Assembly (NCBI GenBank): GCA_037074615.1
Contig: CM073538.1
Location: forward strand, 23,089,068 to 23,153,067
Origin: Leucaena leucocephala
Taxonomy: Eukaryota; Streptophyta; Magnoliopsida; Fabales; Fabaceae
Direction: 5' to 3'
DNA length: 64,000 nucleotides
Part shown: piece after piece, positions 39,145 through 49,733 of the stretch
How the letters are laid out: every line of letters begins with the position of its first letter
Numbering within the stretch: the stretch's first letter is position 1
The notes under the pieces: generated by a model
Database searches by the model: none
What the model saw: the letters and a program-made list of their open reading frames with translations, nothing else
What the model was told of the DNA's origin: nothing
Translations under genes and position numbers: made by a program

Positions 39145-39358
39145 TGTGGTAATTATGGATTAATTATTCATTGTAAATAAGATATTATATTGTGAGAGAT
39201 ATGGGGGGAATATAGATGAGATATTAAGATATTATTCAGATAAGATTAGGATAGGATATTATCGTTATTATTGCTATCTTCTATCTAATTATACCCTATA
39301 AATTCAATAGCTCCTATGAATAAAATCATGGTAGTCTTCAGGCTCCAGAAAAGCCACA
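39145..39358 (+). repeat. 5' LTR of copia element
   Basis: 214 bp, TG...CA ends. No difference from the 3' LTR was seen on direct reading. A TATA-like CCCTATAAATTC near 39294 is a candidate core promoter. Confidence 0.95.
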
Positions 39359-39371
39359 TGGTATCAAAGCC
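39359..39371 (+). promoter_or_regulatory. Primer-binding site (initiator Met-tRNA)
   Basis: TGGTATCAAAGCC directly abuts the 5' LTR. It matches the usual copia PBS (TGGTATCAGAGC) with one mismatch. Confidence 0.9.
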
Positions 39372-39998
39372 AAGCCATCATCATACCTTCAGCATCGCCG
39401 AGCCAGTGCCGGCGTAAATCCGTCAGTGAAGTGCTGAGAAGTCGTCGCCCATAGTCTGACGACCAGACAGCCTCCGACGGCCCATAACCAGACGTCCACC
39501 GAGTCCTGCCAGCGACGTGCAACAGCTTCAGTCGGGCTCCGTCCTACCACAGCCACGACAGCTTCAGTCGCTCTCAAGGACAAAAGTCAAGTATAGGAAG
39601 CCCAGCCGCCGCCGACGACCCCGCCTCCGCCGACCCAGAAGCCGACGACCTAGCCGTCGCTGACCTAGTAACCAACGGCCCCAGGCACTGGACCCAGTCT
39701 CTAAACGTCCCCAGGCGACCTCTCCTTTCTCCAGCCTCAGTCGCGTCGCTGTTGGGTATAGGGAAGCCCAGCCGCCGCCGACCTCCCCTCAGCCGCCGCC
39801 ACCGTCGACCCAGTGCCCTACGGCCCCCAGGCGCTCCTAAGGCGACTTGGAGTGAACAGCGGGCGTCGGGAGCCAGCAGCTGATATATACGAGTCCTCTT
39901 TATTTTATTTTTTTTTCTTCTTCTTTTTCACAGGCCAAAAAAAAAAAAAAACAGAGATAGAGTATCTATTCCCTCATAACCTAATTTCCTTTTTTTAA
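39372..39998 (+). other. GC-rich untranslated leader of copia element
   Basis: Between PBS and gag. It contrasts sharply with the AT-rich surroundings and contains repeated GCCGCCGCCGAC-type units; GGAAGCCCAGCCGCCGCCGAC occurs near 39596 and again near 39762. A pyrimidine and poly-A stretch follows (39899-39952). No convincing ORF; probably structured leader RNA. Confidence 0.6.
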
Positions 39999-42900
39999 AT
40001 GGATACTCCATCTAACAGTTCTTTAAAAATAGATTCTCCAAAACTTGGCGGTCCACCGGGGACACTCTCTACCTTTGATAGTTCGCCTATGACGATTGTT
40101 TCAGAGAAACCTACCCTCACAAATTACAGGGATTGGGCACAAGCTGTTCAGTTCGCCGTAGGTGGTCGTGGTAAGCTAGGTCACTTAACTGGAGACACAC
40201 CTGCACCATCTGATCCTGTAGCTATAAACCAATGGCGAACAGATGATTTACTGGTCTGCTCTTGGTTGGTCAATGCTATCTCTCCTCAACTCAAGAGAAG
40301 TTTCATGTATCTCCCTACTGCCAGAGCAATTTGGGAAGCTGTTCGTGACTCTTATTCTTATGGGAAAGACCACTCTCGTGAATATGGTGTACGGCGCAGA
40401 ATTTGGAAATCCACACAAGGTACAAGAAGTGTTACAGAATTCTGGCTTGAGCTTGTCGCACTATGGCAAGAACTTGATCTTATGACGGATGAGACGTGGA
40501 ACTCTCCACATGATGCTTCCCGTAACAAACAAAACATCGACAATGAACGAGTGTTACTCTTTTTGGCTGGTCTCAACCCAGAATTTGATGATGTCCGAGG
40601 TCGAATATTAAGCACACAGGTTCTTCCACATCCCAGGGCAGTATATGCAGAAATTTTACGTGAAGAGTCTCGGCGTGAAGTAATGTTACCTGTATCTACA
40701 TCTCCTGCATCTGCTGATTCCACTGCTTTTGTAAGTCAGGGCACCAACTATACCTCGACTCGTGGAAAAATCACCTGTGACCATTGCAAAAAGGTAGGTC
40801 ATACTAAAGATAAGTGCTGGGATATCCATGGTAAACCTGCTGATTGGAAGCCACGACGAGGTAAGCCTCGTACTAATCAAGTCTCTCAATCTAAAGAGAG
40901 CACTCCACCATCGGCCCCAACTATAAGCAACGACCAAATGGGTCAATTGTTCGAGTACTTTAAAACTCTTCATACTGCACAACAATCTGCCTCTACTGCT
41001 ACTATTGCTCACCAAGGTAATCATGCTGCTGCCTTAAATACCTCGACTAGGTGGATTGTTGATACAGGGGCTTCCGACCACATGACTTCTGATATCAAGT
41101 TGTTTGATTCCTATCTTCCTACGACTGGACGTCCATCAATTAAGACAGCTACAGGTTCCTCATCTCCCATAGCAGGCACTGGGACAGTCCATTTGTCTGC
41201 CACATTGCATCTTGACTCTGTCTTACATGTCCCACACTTGGCTTGTAATCTATTATCTATGAGTAAACTGACTAAACAAATCCATTGCTCAGCTCATTTC
41301 TTTCCATCTTATTGTGTTTTTCAGGATCTTTCATCGGGGATGACGATTGGCACGGCTAAGGAATATGAAGGGCTTTACTATCTGGATGTTTCTACTGTGA
41401 GTACTTTCAATTGCAGAACAAGTAGTTCAACATCAACTACACATGACAATAATCTTGTATTATGGCATAAAAGGATGGGTCATCCTAGTTTTTCTTATTT
41501 AAAGCACATGTTTCCCCATTTATCTTTGAATAAAACTATTATTTCCCATTGTGATATCTGTGAGCTAGCCAAACACCATCGTTCCCCTTTCACACCGTCT
41601 GTCTATAAGTCTACTCGCCCTTTCTCTATTATTCATAGCGATGTCTGGGGACCTTGTCGTATCCCAAACCGTACCCAGTCTAAATATTTTGTTACGTTTA
41701 TTGATGATCATACACGCATGTGTTGGGTTTATCTGTTAAAAGACAAATCGGCTGTTGCCTCCACTTTTATGGAGTTCTACCACTATGTCAAAAATCAGTT
41801 CAACACTACATTGCAAGTCTTGTACACATATAATGGGACAGAATACTTTAACCAATCTCTTAAGGATTTTCTCAAAACCATTGGTATTGTGCACAAGAGT
41901 AGTTGTCCTTACAGTCCCCAACAAAATGGTATTGCCGAACGGAAAAACAAACAACTCCTTACAGTAGCTCGTGCACTCTTGTATACCTGTCATACTCCAA
42001 GTTTCTTCTGGGGGGATGCCATTCTCACGGCTACTCACCTAATCAACCGTCTTCCTAGCCGTACCCTATCCTACATTGCCCCACTAGATAAGCTTCGTGA
42101 GACCCACACTGTGACTCACCTTGAATACTCATTACCACTTCGAGTTTTTGGTTGCTCTGTCTTTGTCCATCAGCATCACCCACCATCCAAGTTTGATCCC
42201 AGATCTGTCAAGTGTGTCTTCTTAGGCTACTCCAGTTCTCAAAAAGGATACAGATGCTATGACCCTATCACTAAACGTCTCTTCATCAGTCGAGATGTTA
42301 CTTTCGCAGAAAACGACCCCTATTTCACAGCCTCTTCAACTCAGGGGGAGAATTGGAATGAGTTTCAGCTTGAGTATATCCCAGAACCCATACCTCCATC
42401 TACCGCCAATCCGCTCCCTATAAACCCATCCAATGTTATGCCACGGCTGGAAGTCCAAGCTCAAAAGTTCGATAATACTTACTCACGTAGAAATAAACAT
42501 GTAGTTGAGTCCAGCATACCCGAGGAAGTCCCAATCTCATCACCAGTGGAAGGTCCTGTAAGCGTTGATGAGGTTACTCGAGCAACAGAGACAAGAGAAG
42601 AAGAACTTCCTATTGCATTAAGAAAGAAAACTCGAGCATGTACTAAACATCCTATTCAGAAGTATGTTTCTTACTCCTCTCTCTCTGAGAAGCATTATAG
42701 CTTTGTTACTAATCTTGATCAGATTCAAATCCCAAAAACCGTATATGAGGCTCTTGAGAGTCCAGAATGGAAAAATGCAGTAATGGAAGAAATTCGAGCA
42801 TTAGAAAAGAATGAGACATGGGAACTCACTGCACTACCAGAAGGAACCAAACCTGTGGGATGTAAATGGGTGTTCACACCAAAATTCAATGCTGATGGTT

Positions 42901-44294
42901 CATTAAATAAGTACAAAGCAAGGCTAGTTGCCAAGGGATTCACTCAGACTTATGAAATTGATTACAATGAAACATTTGCCCCTGTTGCCAAGATAAATAC
43001 CATTCGGGTTCTCCTGTCCATTGCTGCAAATCTTGATTGGCCACTCCAACAACTTGACATCAAAAATGCGTTCCTTAATGGAGAATTACGGGAAGAAGTC
43101 TACATGAGTATCCCACCTGGATTTGATAAAGAGAAAGATGGTCAGGTATGTAGACTAAAAAAGTCAATTTATGGCCTAAAGCAATCACCACGTGCTTGGT
43201 TTGACAGATTCTCTACTGTACTCAAGGGGGAAGGTTACAAACAAAGCTTGTCAAATCACACCATGTTTGTATTGAAAGATGGTGATCTAATAACTATCCT
43301 CATTGTTTATGTGGATGACATTATTCTCACAGGGAATAACATCAAGGAAATTGAGAGAGTTAAAATTGCCCTCAATAAACAATTTGAAGTAAAAGATCTT
43401 GGGAAACTGAAATATTTCCTAGGTATGGAAGTAGCAAGGTCCAAAAAAGGGATTTGTGTCTCTCAAAGGAAGTATATACTGGATCTTCTCAAGGAAACAG
43501 GAATGCTTGGGTGTCGACCAAGCAAAGTACCCATTTGTCCTAAAAAGAAACCAGTTAAGAAAAAGGAAGCAGTCCAAAAAAAGGAACAGGAGGAAAATGA
43601 GAAAGCAACAGATAAAGGCCGATATCAACGACTAGTTGGTAAGCTCATATATCTCTCACATACTAGACCAGATATTGCTTTTGCAGTAAGTGTAGCCAGT
43701 CAACACATGCATGATCCCAAGAAGAAGCATCTAGATGCAGCATATCAAATTCTTAGATATCTTAAGGGTACACCTGGCAAGGGATTGTTCTTTAAAAAGA
43801 ACAATGTCAGAGATGTTGAGATTTTTACAGATGCAGATTATGCAGGAGATCGGGATAACAGCAGGTCTACATCTGGATACTGCACCTTTGTATGGGGTAA
43901 TCTAGTGACTTGGCAAAGTCAAAAGCAGAGAGTTGTTGCTAGGAGTAGTGCAGAATCTGAGTTAAGAGCCCTATCCCAAGGCATTATGGAAGGGCTCTGG
44001 TTGAAAAGAGTGGCTGAAGAAGCTCATTTTCAATTTGATTCTCCACTGAAATTCTACTGTGATAACAAAGCAGCCTTAAGTATGGCACTGAATCCTGTTC
44101 AACATAGCAGAACCAAGCATGTGGATGTGGATAGACATTTTATTAGAGAAAAAGTTGAAGATGGGATCATCAGTCTGTCATATGTTCCCACCAAGTTACA
44201 AGTAGCCGACATCCTTACTAAAGGACTACCAGAAGATGGGTTCGAACGCTTTGTAGGCAAGTTGGACATGATCAATATCTATGATCCAACTTGA
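39999..44294 (+). CDS. Copia gag-pol polyprotein (1431 aa)
   Basis: Single ORF in copia order. Gag: N-terminal region with LPTARAIWEAV and a CCHC knuckle CDHCKKVGHTKDKC near residue 260. Protease: WIVDTGASDHMTS, catalytic Asp355. GAG-pre-integrase/zinc site: LWHKRMGHPS and HCDICELAKHH. Integrase: first Asp in HSDVWGP (Asp548) and Glu in NGIAERKNK (Glu647) are present, but the second catalytic position, in YTYNGTEYF, is Tyr611 (codon 41829-41831). It lies exactly 35 residues before the Glu, as in a DD35E site. Reverse transcriptase: QLDIKNAFLNGEL and YVDDIILTG (Asp1106, Asp1107). RNase H: TDADYAG (Asp1278), SSAESELRA, CDNKAALSM, HVDVDRHFI. There is no stop or frameshift. The start ATG lies shortly after the leader; the stop overlaps the purine tract. 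Confidence 0.95.
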   Translation: MDTPSNSSLKIDSPKLGGPPGTLSTFDSSPMTIVSEKPTLTNYRDWAQAVQFAVGGRGKLGHLTGDTPAPSDPVAINQWRTDDLLVCSWLVNAISPQLKRSFMYLPTARAIWEAVRDSYSYGKDHSREYGVRRRIWKSTQGTRSVTEFWLELVALWQELDLMTDETWNSPHDASRNKQNIDNERVLLFLAGLNPEFDDVRGRILSTQVLPHPRAVYAEILREESRREVMLPVSTSPASADSTAFVSQGTNYTSTRGKITCDHCKKVGHTKDKCWDIHGKPADWKPRRGKPRTNQVSQSKESTPPSAPTISNDQMGQLFEYFKTLHTAQQSASTATIAHQGNHAAALNTSTRWIVDTGASDHMTSDIKLFDSYLPTTGRPSIKTATGSSSPIAGTGTVHLSATLHLDSVLHVPHLACNLLSMSKLTKQIHCSAHFFPSYCVFQDLSSGMTIGTAKEYEGLYYLDVSTVSTFNCRTSSSTSTTHDNNLVLWHKRMGHPSFSYLKHMFPHLSLNKTIISHCDICELAKHHRSPFTPSVYKSTRPFSIIHSDVWGPCRIPNRTQSKYFVTFIDDHTRMCWVYLLKDKSAVASTFMEFYHYVKNQFNTTLQVLYTYNGTEYFNQSLKDFLKTIGIVHKSSCPYSPQQNGIAERKNKQLLTVARALLYTCHTPSFFWGDAILTATHLINRLPSRTLSYIAPLDKLRETHTVTHLEYSLPLRVFGCSVFVHQHHPPSKFDPRSVKCVFLGYSSSQKGYRCYDPITKRLFISRDVTFAENDPYFTASSTQGENWNEFQLEYIPEPIPPSTANPLPINPSNVMPRLEVQAQKFDNTYSRRNKHVVESSIPEEVPISSPVEGPVSVDEVTRATETREEELPIALRKKTRACTKHPIQKYVSYSSLSEKHYSFVTNLDQIQIPKTVYEALESPEWKNAVMEEIRALEKNETWELTALPEGTKPVGCKWVFTPKFNADGSLNKYKARLVAKGFTQTYEIDYNETFAPVAKINTIRVLLSIAANLDWPLQQLDIKNAFLNGELREEVYMSIPPGFDKEKDGQVCRLKKSIYGLKQSPRAWFDRFSTVLKGEGYKQSLSNHTMFVLKDGDLITILIVYVDDIILTGNNIKEIERVKIALNKQFEVKDLGKLKYFLGMEVARSKKGICVSQRKYILDLLKETGMLGCRPSKVPICPKKKPVKKKEAVQKKEQEENEKATDKGRYQRLVGKLIYLSHTRPDIAFAVSVASQHMHDPKKKHLDAAYQILRYLKGTPGKGLFFKKNNVRDVEIFTDADYAGDRDNSRSTSGYCTFVWGNLVTWQSQKQRVVARSSAESELRALSQGIMEGLWLKRVAEEAHFQFDSPLKFYCDNKAALSMALNPVQHSRTKHVDVDRHFIREKVEDGIISLSYVPTKLQVADILTKGLPEDGFERFVGKLDMINIYDPT

Positions 44295-44301
44295 GGGGGA
44301 G
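44293..44301 (+). promoter_or_regulatory. Polypurine tract
   Basis: GAGGGGGAG immediately before the 3' LTR, the usual plus-strand primer of reverse transcription. It overlaps the gag-pol stop codon by two bases. Confidence 0.85.
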
Positions 44302-44515
44302 TGTGGTAATTATGGATTAATTATTCATTGTAAATAAGATATTATATTGTGAGAGATATGGGGGGAATATAGATGAGATATTAAGATATTATTCAGATAA
44401 GATTAGGATAGGATATTATCGTTATTATTGCTATCTTCTATCTAATTATACCCTATAAATTCAATAGCTCCTATGAATAAAATCATGGTAGTCTTCAGGC
44501 TCCAGAAAAGCCACA
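44302..44515 (+). repeat. 3' LTR of copia element
   Basis: 214 bp, same sequence as the 5' LTR by eye. Followed by the GAAAC target duplication and then by the host intron. Confidence 0.95.
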
Positions 44516-45759
44516 GAAACATAAATAAAATGAAAGAAGAAAGCAAGAAAGGTGCAACTTCCAAAGGTGATTGAATAGTCTGATTTGACATCTCTAAAAT
44601 CTTCAACCTCCAAAGAACTCAAATACTTAAATATCTACTAAATAAGAATTCAATAAGTTACGAAAGTAAAAAGACATATGGGCACCACTTCCACTGAATC
44701 CCTCACATTCACATAAATAGCAGATACATTTACGAAAGTGAACAAGAGAATGGATGTTAAAATGAGGAGAAATAATGGTTTGCAAAATTCAAATTTTAGA
44801 GACGTATACACCTTTAGATCTTCTTCATTCAAAAGCTTGCTAAGAGCAGGATGACTCAGAAACTACAAAAAGAAGAATGATTTAACAATAGATTTCCAAA
44901 TTAACAGTATCAACAAACTTCATTGCTACAGTCAATTAATAGACAAAGAAATCGATATTAACAGCTGTTGTCCAGAAGTCCAGAATAGTTTGGATAATCT
45001 CATTCCACTTCTCATAGATAGGTTCCTTATCTCATTATACTTCTGCTCTATTTCAAGAACTTTATCACTTGCCTCTTCATTGATCTACAAAGCCCATAAA
45101 CAAAAAGAATGAATATTCATTACAGAATAGACGAGGTCAATAAAGAACAAACTACAGTTGAACCTTGATACTAGCGCATTCTGAAACATGAGTTATATTT
45201 ACGTTTTATAAATTCTGAGACCCCAAAACAGAAATAGATAACCAGCCGCAAAAGTATATCACCATCATTATTTCATCTCAAACTTGAAGTTAAAATTCAG
45301 AAAGAGCTATAGTATTTGACATGAAATTTCAGCACTCCAATTTCGTAGTGAAACAAATAAAGAGACCAATTATGACACACGAGCATGCCTTTTTGAGCTT
45401 GTCTTGAGCTTCCTGCAGCTTTTCAATAGAGAGGATGAGCTCTCCATCAATTTTGTCTAAGTTCTCGCCCTTCTCCCCAACTTTCAACTTCTTAGTCTTG
45501 TCAGTCACCATCTTTGTACTCCCCCTCTTATGCTCCCTTTAGAGACAAGGACAATCACTAACTTCCTCGGCCTAAAGCCCTAGTACTATATTAGAAAGTA
45601 ACGGGAAGAGTGGGGAAGTGAGAGTCAGAGAATAAAGATGTTAGGATTTTGGGTTTTATATTTCGTCTGTAACCAAAAAGTGCTACTTTAGACTATGGAT
45701 CAACCAAAATGCAACAACTGTCCTTGCAGGGAACATTCGTCATTGCACGAATGATGAGT

Positions 45760-46300
45760 GGATGGAAAATGTCCAAATATAGTCCATTCTTTAATATCGG
45801 AGGTAGATTGAAGATTAAATTTAGTGCTAAATTAATATAAACATAATAAATTTTAAACAAAAAAATTAAAGGGTTTGATTGAATTTATTTTTTCATAAAT
45901 ATTTCAACTTCAATGGTTTCTTACAAAACATATTTGTATTTAGTTTGACTTATAATTCTGCTAAATTCTAGGCATCAGTTTCATTTAGACCTAAGACTCA
46001 ATAACTAAACATCAGCTAGATTATTTTCGAGAGAGAAGGATGCAGGAGAAGTAATAGCCTAATAAAGAAACATGTTGACTATGATTGCGATCTATGAACC
46101 CTAAATAATAAGGTTGCTTATTAATTCTATCTAACAAAGATGCACCTATGCCCTTTCATGATATACGGACACTGGGCAATGGGGGAAAATCATAGAGAAC
46201 ATAATTCTCCACAGCTAGTAGAAGCATCTGATCAGTTTACTGCATGACAAATCTTCCATTTTCCTTTCTTCACCTCAAGGTATCACTATGAGCTTGGGTC
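45760..46300. other. Intergenic region
   Basis: Between the NRP duplicate and the PMT pseudogene. A short direct repeat (AGCTTGGGTCG-type units, about 46290-46321) lies at the end of the PMT-derived sequence. Nothing else is recognised. Confidence 0.4.
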
Positions 46301-46305
46301 GGTCA

Positions 46306-49300
46306 CTAAGAGCTTGGGTCGTTGTCACCTGCAACCCAGTACTTCTTGACGGCAAACAACACTTTCTCTGAAACAAGAGGACCATCCTCATTATTTTAAA
46401 AAGAAAAAAAGAGGACCATCCCCATGATCCTGCATTTTAGTATTCCATCTCATTCTTTTTGCAACTCTATTCACCTGCATTAGCAGCCCCACTTGACCTC
46501 GTATTATTACTGCTCCTTCAGGCAGTAATATACGGTTCATCTCCAATAGTATGTATTCTGCACTACACCTGCATTGATCATCTGAGTCAGGGAAAAGCCA
46601 AGGTAATTTCCCACCCGACCCTCCAAGTTTGTTTTGTCTCTATTAAATGATCTATGTTTGTCAATTTGTACCATCTTTCTGTTTATAAAACTATTCGCGT
46701 GGGAAATCAAATCTTCTGAAAAGGTAAAGATTCAAAAGGGGACGAGATAAAGAAAACAACATACTTATCCTTGTACAAGGTGAAAACACCAGTTGCATGA
46801 ATAAGATCATATATCCTTGGACATGTGGAGAAGGCTTCACACATGACATAAATACACGAAGTTATTAGATCGAAAAAAATGCACTTTCTTACCTCTCCTT
46901 TGCTAAATATGAGAAGGCAACTGCATTTGATTAACCCACACAAGTCAACAGTGTCACATAGTTTGCAAGTTATGGTCAAATAGAAAAGACAAGGCAACTC
47001 AGTCCTTGATATAACATCAGACTTTACAACAATAAAACAAGTTACATTTCCTGAGGAGAGACTTAAAAGAAAAACATGTCACAGAAGAAATTACCAGTCA
47101 TGATAAATGCCAATCAATCCATGCTCGAATATAACACCCAGGGTATCTTTCTCAGCGATTGTAGGGCGATTGTAGGCATAACATCATAACCCATAATTTG
47201 GGAGATTCCAAGGCAGCAGCAAAGCTTCCTAGACCAGCATTCATGGCCATGATGTTGAACTACCTGCCTAAGTCGATAATTTTGTTAATTTGCTTATAAG
47301 CATTCACGTGCTTCTTCCATGACCGATTGTCATCCTCATATACCTCCACAGATATGCCAGGAATGGATCCACTGGATATTCTGAAAGGGACTTTGTTGAG
47401 TCTCTTTGGGTATGGCTTCCATGAGCCACTAGCTCCATGAGAAGGAGTTACACAATGTTCCATCTCCTTGTACCTAGACAGCAGCGAAACTTTAAGGGAA
47501 GTGATGAAAAAATTGAATTCCAAAAGATGGAGATTATACTAGAAGTTTATTACGTCATAAAGGACCAAAAATCCCTGATCACCAGGAAAACTTCCTAGAT
47601 CGATACTTGCTGTCTCAAAAGATACCATCCTCGCAGCCATAATGTTAATTTTAATGTTGGGGATAAAATGAACTTCCAATTTCATATTACGTTCTAGAAC
47701 TGGTGAGAGACAACTAAAGGAAGGAAAGTATTAACTTTTTAACAGGTTCTGTGCTTCATTGTTGATAAGCAAGAATGTTGGGAAATTTAAGCAGACCTTA
47801 AAAATCTGAAACGGCAAGACTTTCTAGTTGCATAACATCAAATTTGGTGTAAGAGTAACAGGTAATCCGTGAAGCATGAGTTGAAAGAAATGAGCAAGGG
47901 ACGAAAACGAGAAGTAAAAGATGTTACCAGACATCATTTGCATTTGTAAATTCGCATCTTGTAGGTTGAGTATCTTGTTCAGGGCATTCATCATTATTTA
48001 GTCTTTTTCTCCAGATGGCAATTTCTCCTTTTTCATGTTTCTTTTCCCAGCACAGAAGTTTAGCAATATCTTCAATCTTCCTTTGCTCCTTCTCAAGTTC
48101 CTCTTCAGGACGTTGCCAAGCTTGGTAGTTATTCCTCCAGTTAATTGGAGGACCAGAAAGTATCCAGTAACCACCAGGTCTAAGAACTCGGTCCACTTCC
48201 ATCATGTACATTCCACCTGATGAAAGGAATCCGAAATTGATGAAAAATAATGTGATTCTTTGTTAAGGCACCAATGAACAGTCAAGTCAACTAAGACAAC
48301 AAGAAAATGATGCATCTTTTTAGAACATCAGAATGTTTAAATAAGAGTGTGCTATGATAATCATTACAAATTGGCAGAACATATATTTTTCTTTTAACAT
48401 ATATCGATATATATATTTTTTTAAAAAAAAGGAAGTGTAGGAAGATACACTATCCACAAGTTGTAAACAATGCAACTCATTTTGGACACCATACAAAATA
48501 CAAATGCATGGGATCTACTTTAGTTCAAATTAAGGGGACTTTTCATGACCACTTTGAAAAAAAAAAAATTTGCCAGACCACTTTGAACAAATTGAAGACA
48601 GGAAAATTAGAATAAATGCAAGCCAGTTGGAGCAGGCAAGTCATTATTATAAGCATATTGTCAAATTCCGTTCACTTTTCATTCATAAAAGCCCCAGTGG
48701 CTCATGGAATTAATTCTATTGAGCAAAATGAAAGATTGTATAGTGAAATGCCAGAATCGTCATAATTATACTCACCATTTGAACCCCATGGAATTAAACA
48801 GCGAGAAGAGTGAGCCATGTCAAAAGATCCAGCAGGGAAAGGCAGCTTTATGGTTCCAAGGACAACAATAATTGCTGAAACACCTCTTTCCAAAGCAAAT
48901 TGGACTTGTGCTTCATGAGAATCCCTTGGTGCAATTGACATTGTAATAACCTTTTTCTTAAAAAGGTATGCACCCCAACTAGCAACCTAAGCACCATCGA
49001 TGAGCAAAAGATAAGATAAAGCACAGATAAATCAAAGCTAGAACCGCAAAAGTAGGACAAAAAAAAGATAATGATCTTTGCAAATGATTTGACTCACCCC
49101 ACAGCCAGTATCTAATGCAGTTCTAACCATCCCATTGTCCAATGGGATAACAGACGCAAGTTAATCAGTATAAGCATCAGCTCCTTGGGAAACTGTGTTC
49201 CTCCACCAGGGAACCTGAAAACATTCCCTTCATACTGAATCCAATTCTGTACAGCCTTCTCTACAGTCAAGCTCTTATAAGGCACATTAGCATATGGTAC

Positions 49301-49733
49301 ATATCCCGACTCAAGGGCCATGAAAATGGTGTTACATAATCCCTAGGTGCAGGTACGAGACAACGCAGCTTTTCTTCTTCAGAAGGACAGTGCCTTTCTC
49401 TATAAACCATATTCTCTCTGGGGAATGACATTGCTCGCATTTGATCGTAGCAGGGAGTGTAATCTATGTAGTGATCTTTGCATGGCTTGAACTTCTTTAC
49501 TTTTAATTCAGAATTATCAGTTCCATCAAAATCATGGTGGTTTCATACTTTAAGTTAGAGAGAATACTGCAATATGTCTGTTTAGTGATCTCCCAAGCTA
49601 TGCTATCTCCCTTCCCAAAACCACTCCGTTGCCACGCACTCAATATATAGAAGAAACCACAAAGACCAACTATGATGAAAACTGATCTTGAAATCATCTT
49701 TCTATTGTCTCCTGGGTTTCCTTTTGTTGCCAT
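46306..49733 (-). pseudogene. PMT2/PMT14-type methyltransferase pseudogene
   Basis: Decayed copy of a plant Golgi type II membrane protein of the putative SAM-methyltransferase (DUF248/PMT) family, linked to pectin methylation. Exons: 49098-49733, 48776-48986, 47938-48216, 47095-47473, 46765-46842 and 46306-46568. Recognisable blocks: membrane anchor IIVGLCGFFYILSAWQRSGF; RERHCPSEEEKLRCLVPAP; WIQYEGNVFRFPGGGTQFP; ALDTGCG; APRDSHEAQVQFALERGV; RCLIPWGSN; DRVLRPGGYWILSGPPINW; AMNAGLGSFAAAL; YDLIHATGVFTLYKDK. Lesions: frameshifts near 49528 and 49187; stop TAA at 49161-49163; Cys to Ser in the usual HCSRCLIPW block; stop TAG at 47260-47262; an 11-bp tandem duplication (47155-47176); exon 5 acceptor AT instead of AG (46843-46844); and an insertion of about 34 bp near 46385-46415. 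Clearly nonfunctional. Confidence 0.92.

Larger units (their letters stand above)
39145..44515 (+). mobile_element. Full-length Ty1/copia LTR retrotransposon
   Basis: Complete element in the opposite orientation to the host pseudogene, inserted in its intron 4. Direct 214-bp LTRs (39145-39358 and 44302-44515) begin TGTGG and end CCACA. They are flanked by a perfect 5-bp target duplication GAAAC (39140-39144 and 44516-44520). A primer-binding site complementary to initiator Met-tRNA and a purine tract complete the structure. The LTRs appear identical base for base, implying very recent insertion. The coding region is one uninterrupted gag-pol ORF. Confidence 0.96.
37202..45511 (-). pseudogene. 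NAP1-related protein pseudogene interrupted by a copia element
   Basis: Duplicate of the intact NRP gene at 31.4-34.2 kb. All ten exons are recognisable: 45389-45511, about 44962-45084, 44812-44862, 44563-44634, about 38930-39020, 38775-38833, 38372-38432, 38208-38264, 38083-38130 and 37202-37285. Lesions seen by comparison with copy 1: intron 1 donor changed to GC; a 1-bp deletion near 45022 shifts exon 2; intron 4 donor changed from GT to GG (44561-44562); about 30 bp deleted near 38925-38935, removing the end of exon 5 and its donor; CGA to TGA stop at 38792-38794 in exon 6; about 70 bp deleted near 38207-38214, removing the exon 8 donor, apparently between ATTATTA repeats. The acidic tail frame is still open. 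Nothing suggests a functional chaperone. Confidence 0.93.
36390..45755. repeat. Segmental duplication unit 2 (NRP pseudogene locus)
   Basis: Direct copy of the 30.8-34.4 kb unit, enlarged by a 5.4-kb copia element in intron 4 and a 0.25-kb MITE in intron 9. Without these insertions the two units have comparable length and the same exon order. Confidence 0.8.

Noticed and set aside
39389..39583. Minus-strand ORF in the copia leader
   Set aside because: GC-rich antisense reading without recognisable domains.
45384..45389. Functional GC-AG intron in NRP copy 2
   Set aside because: GC donors can work, but the same copy has a frameshift, a stop and other donor losses, so the change has no bearing on function.
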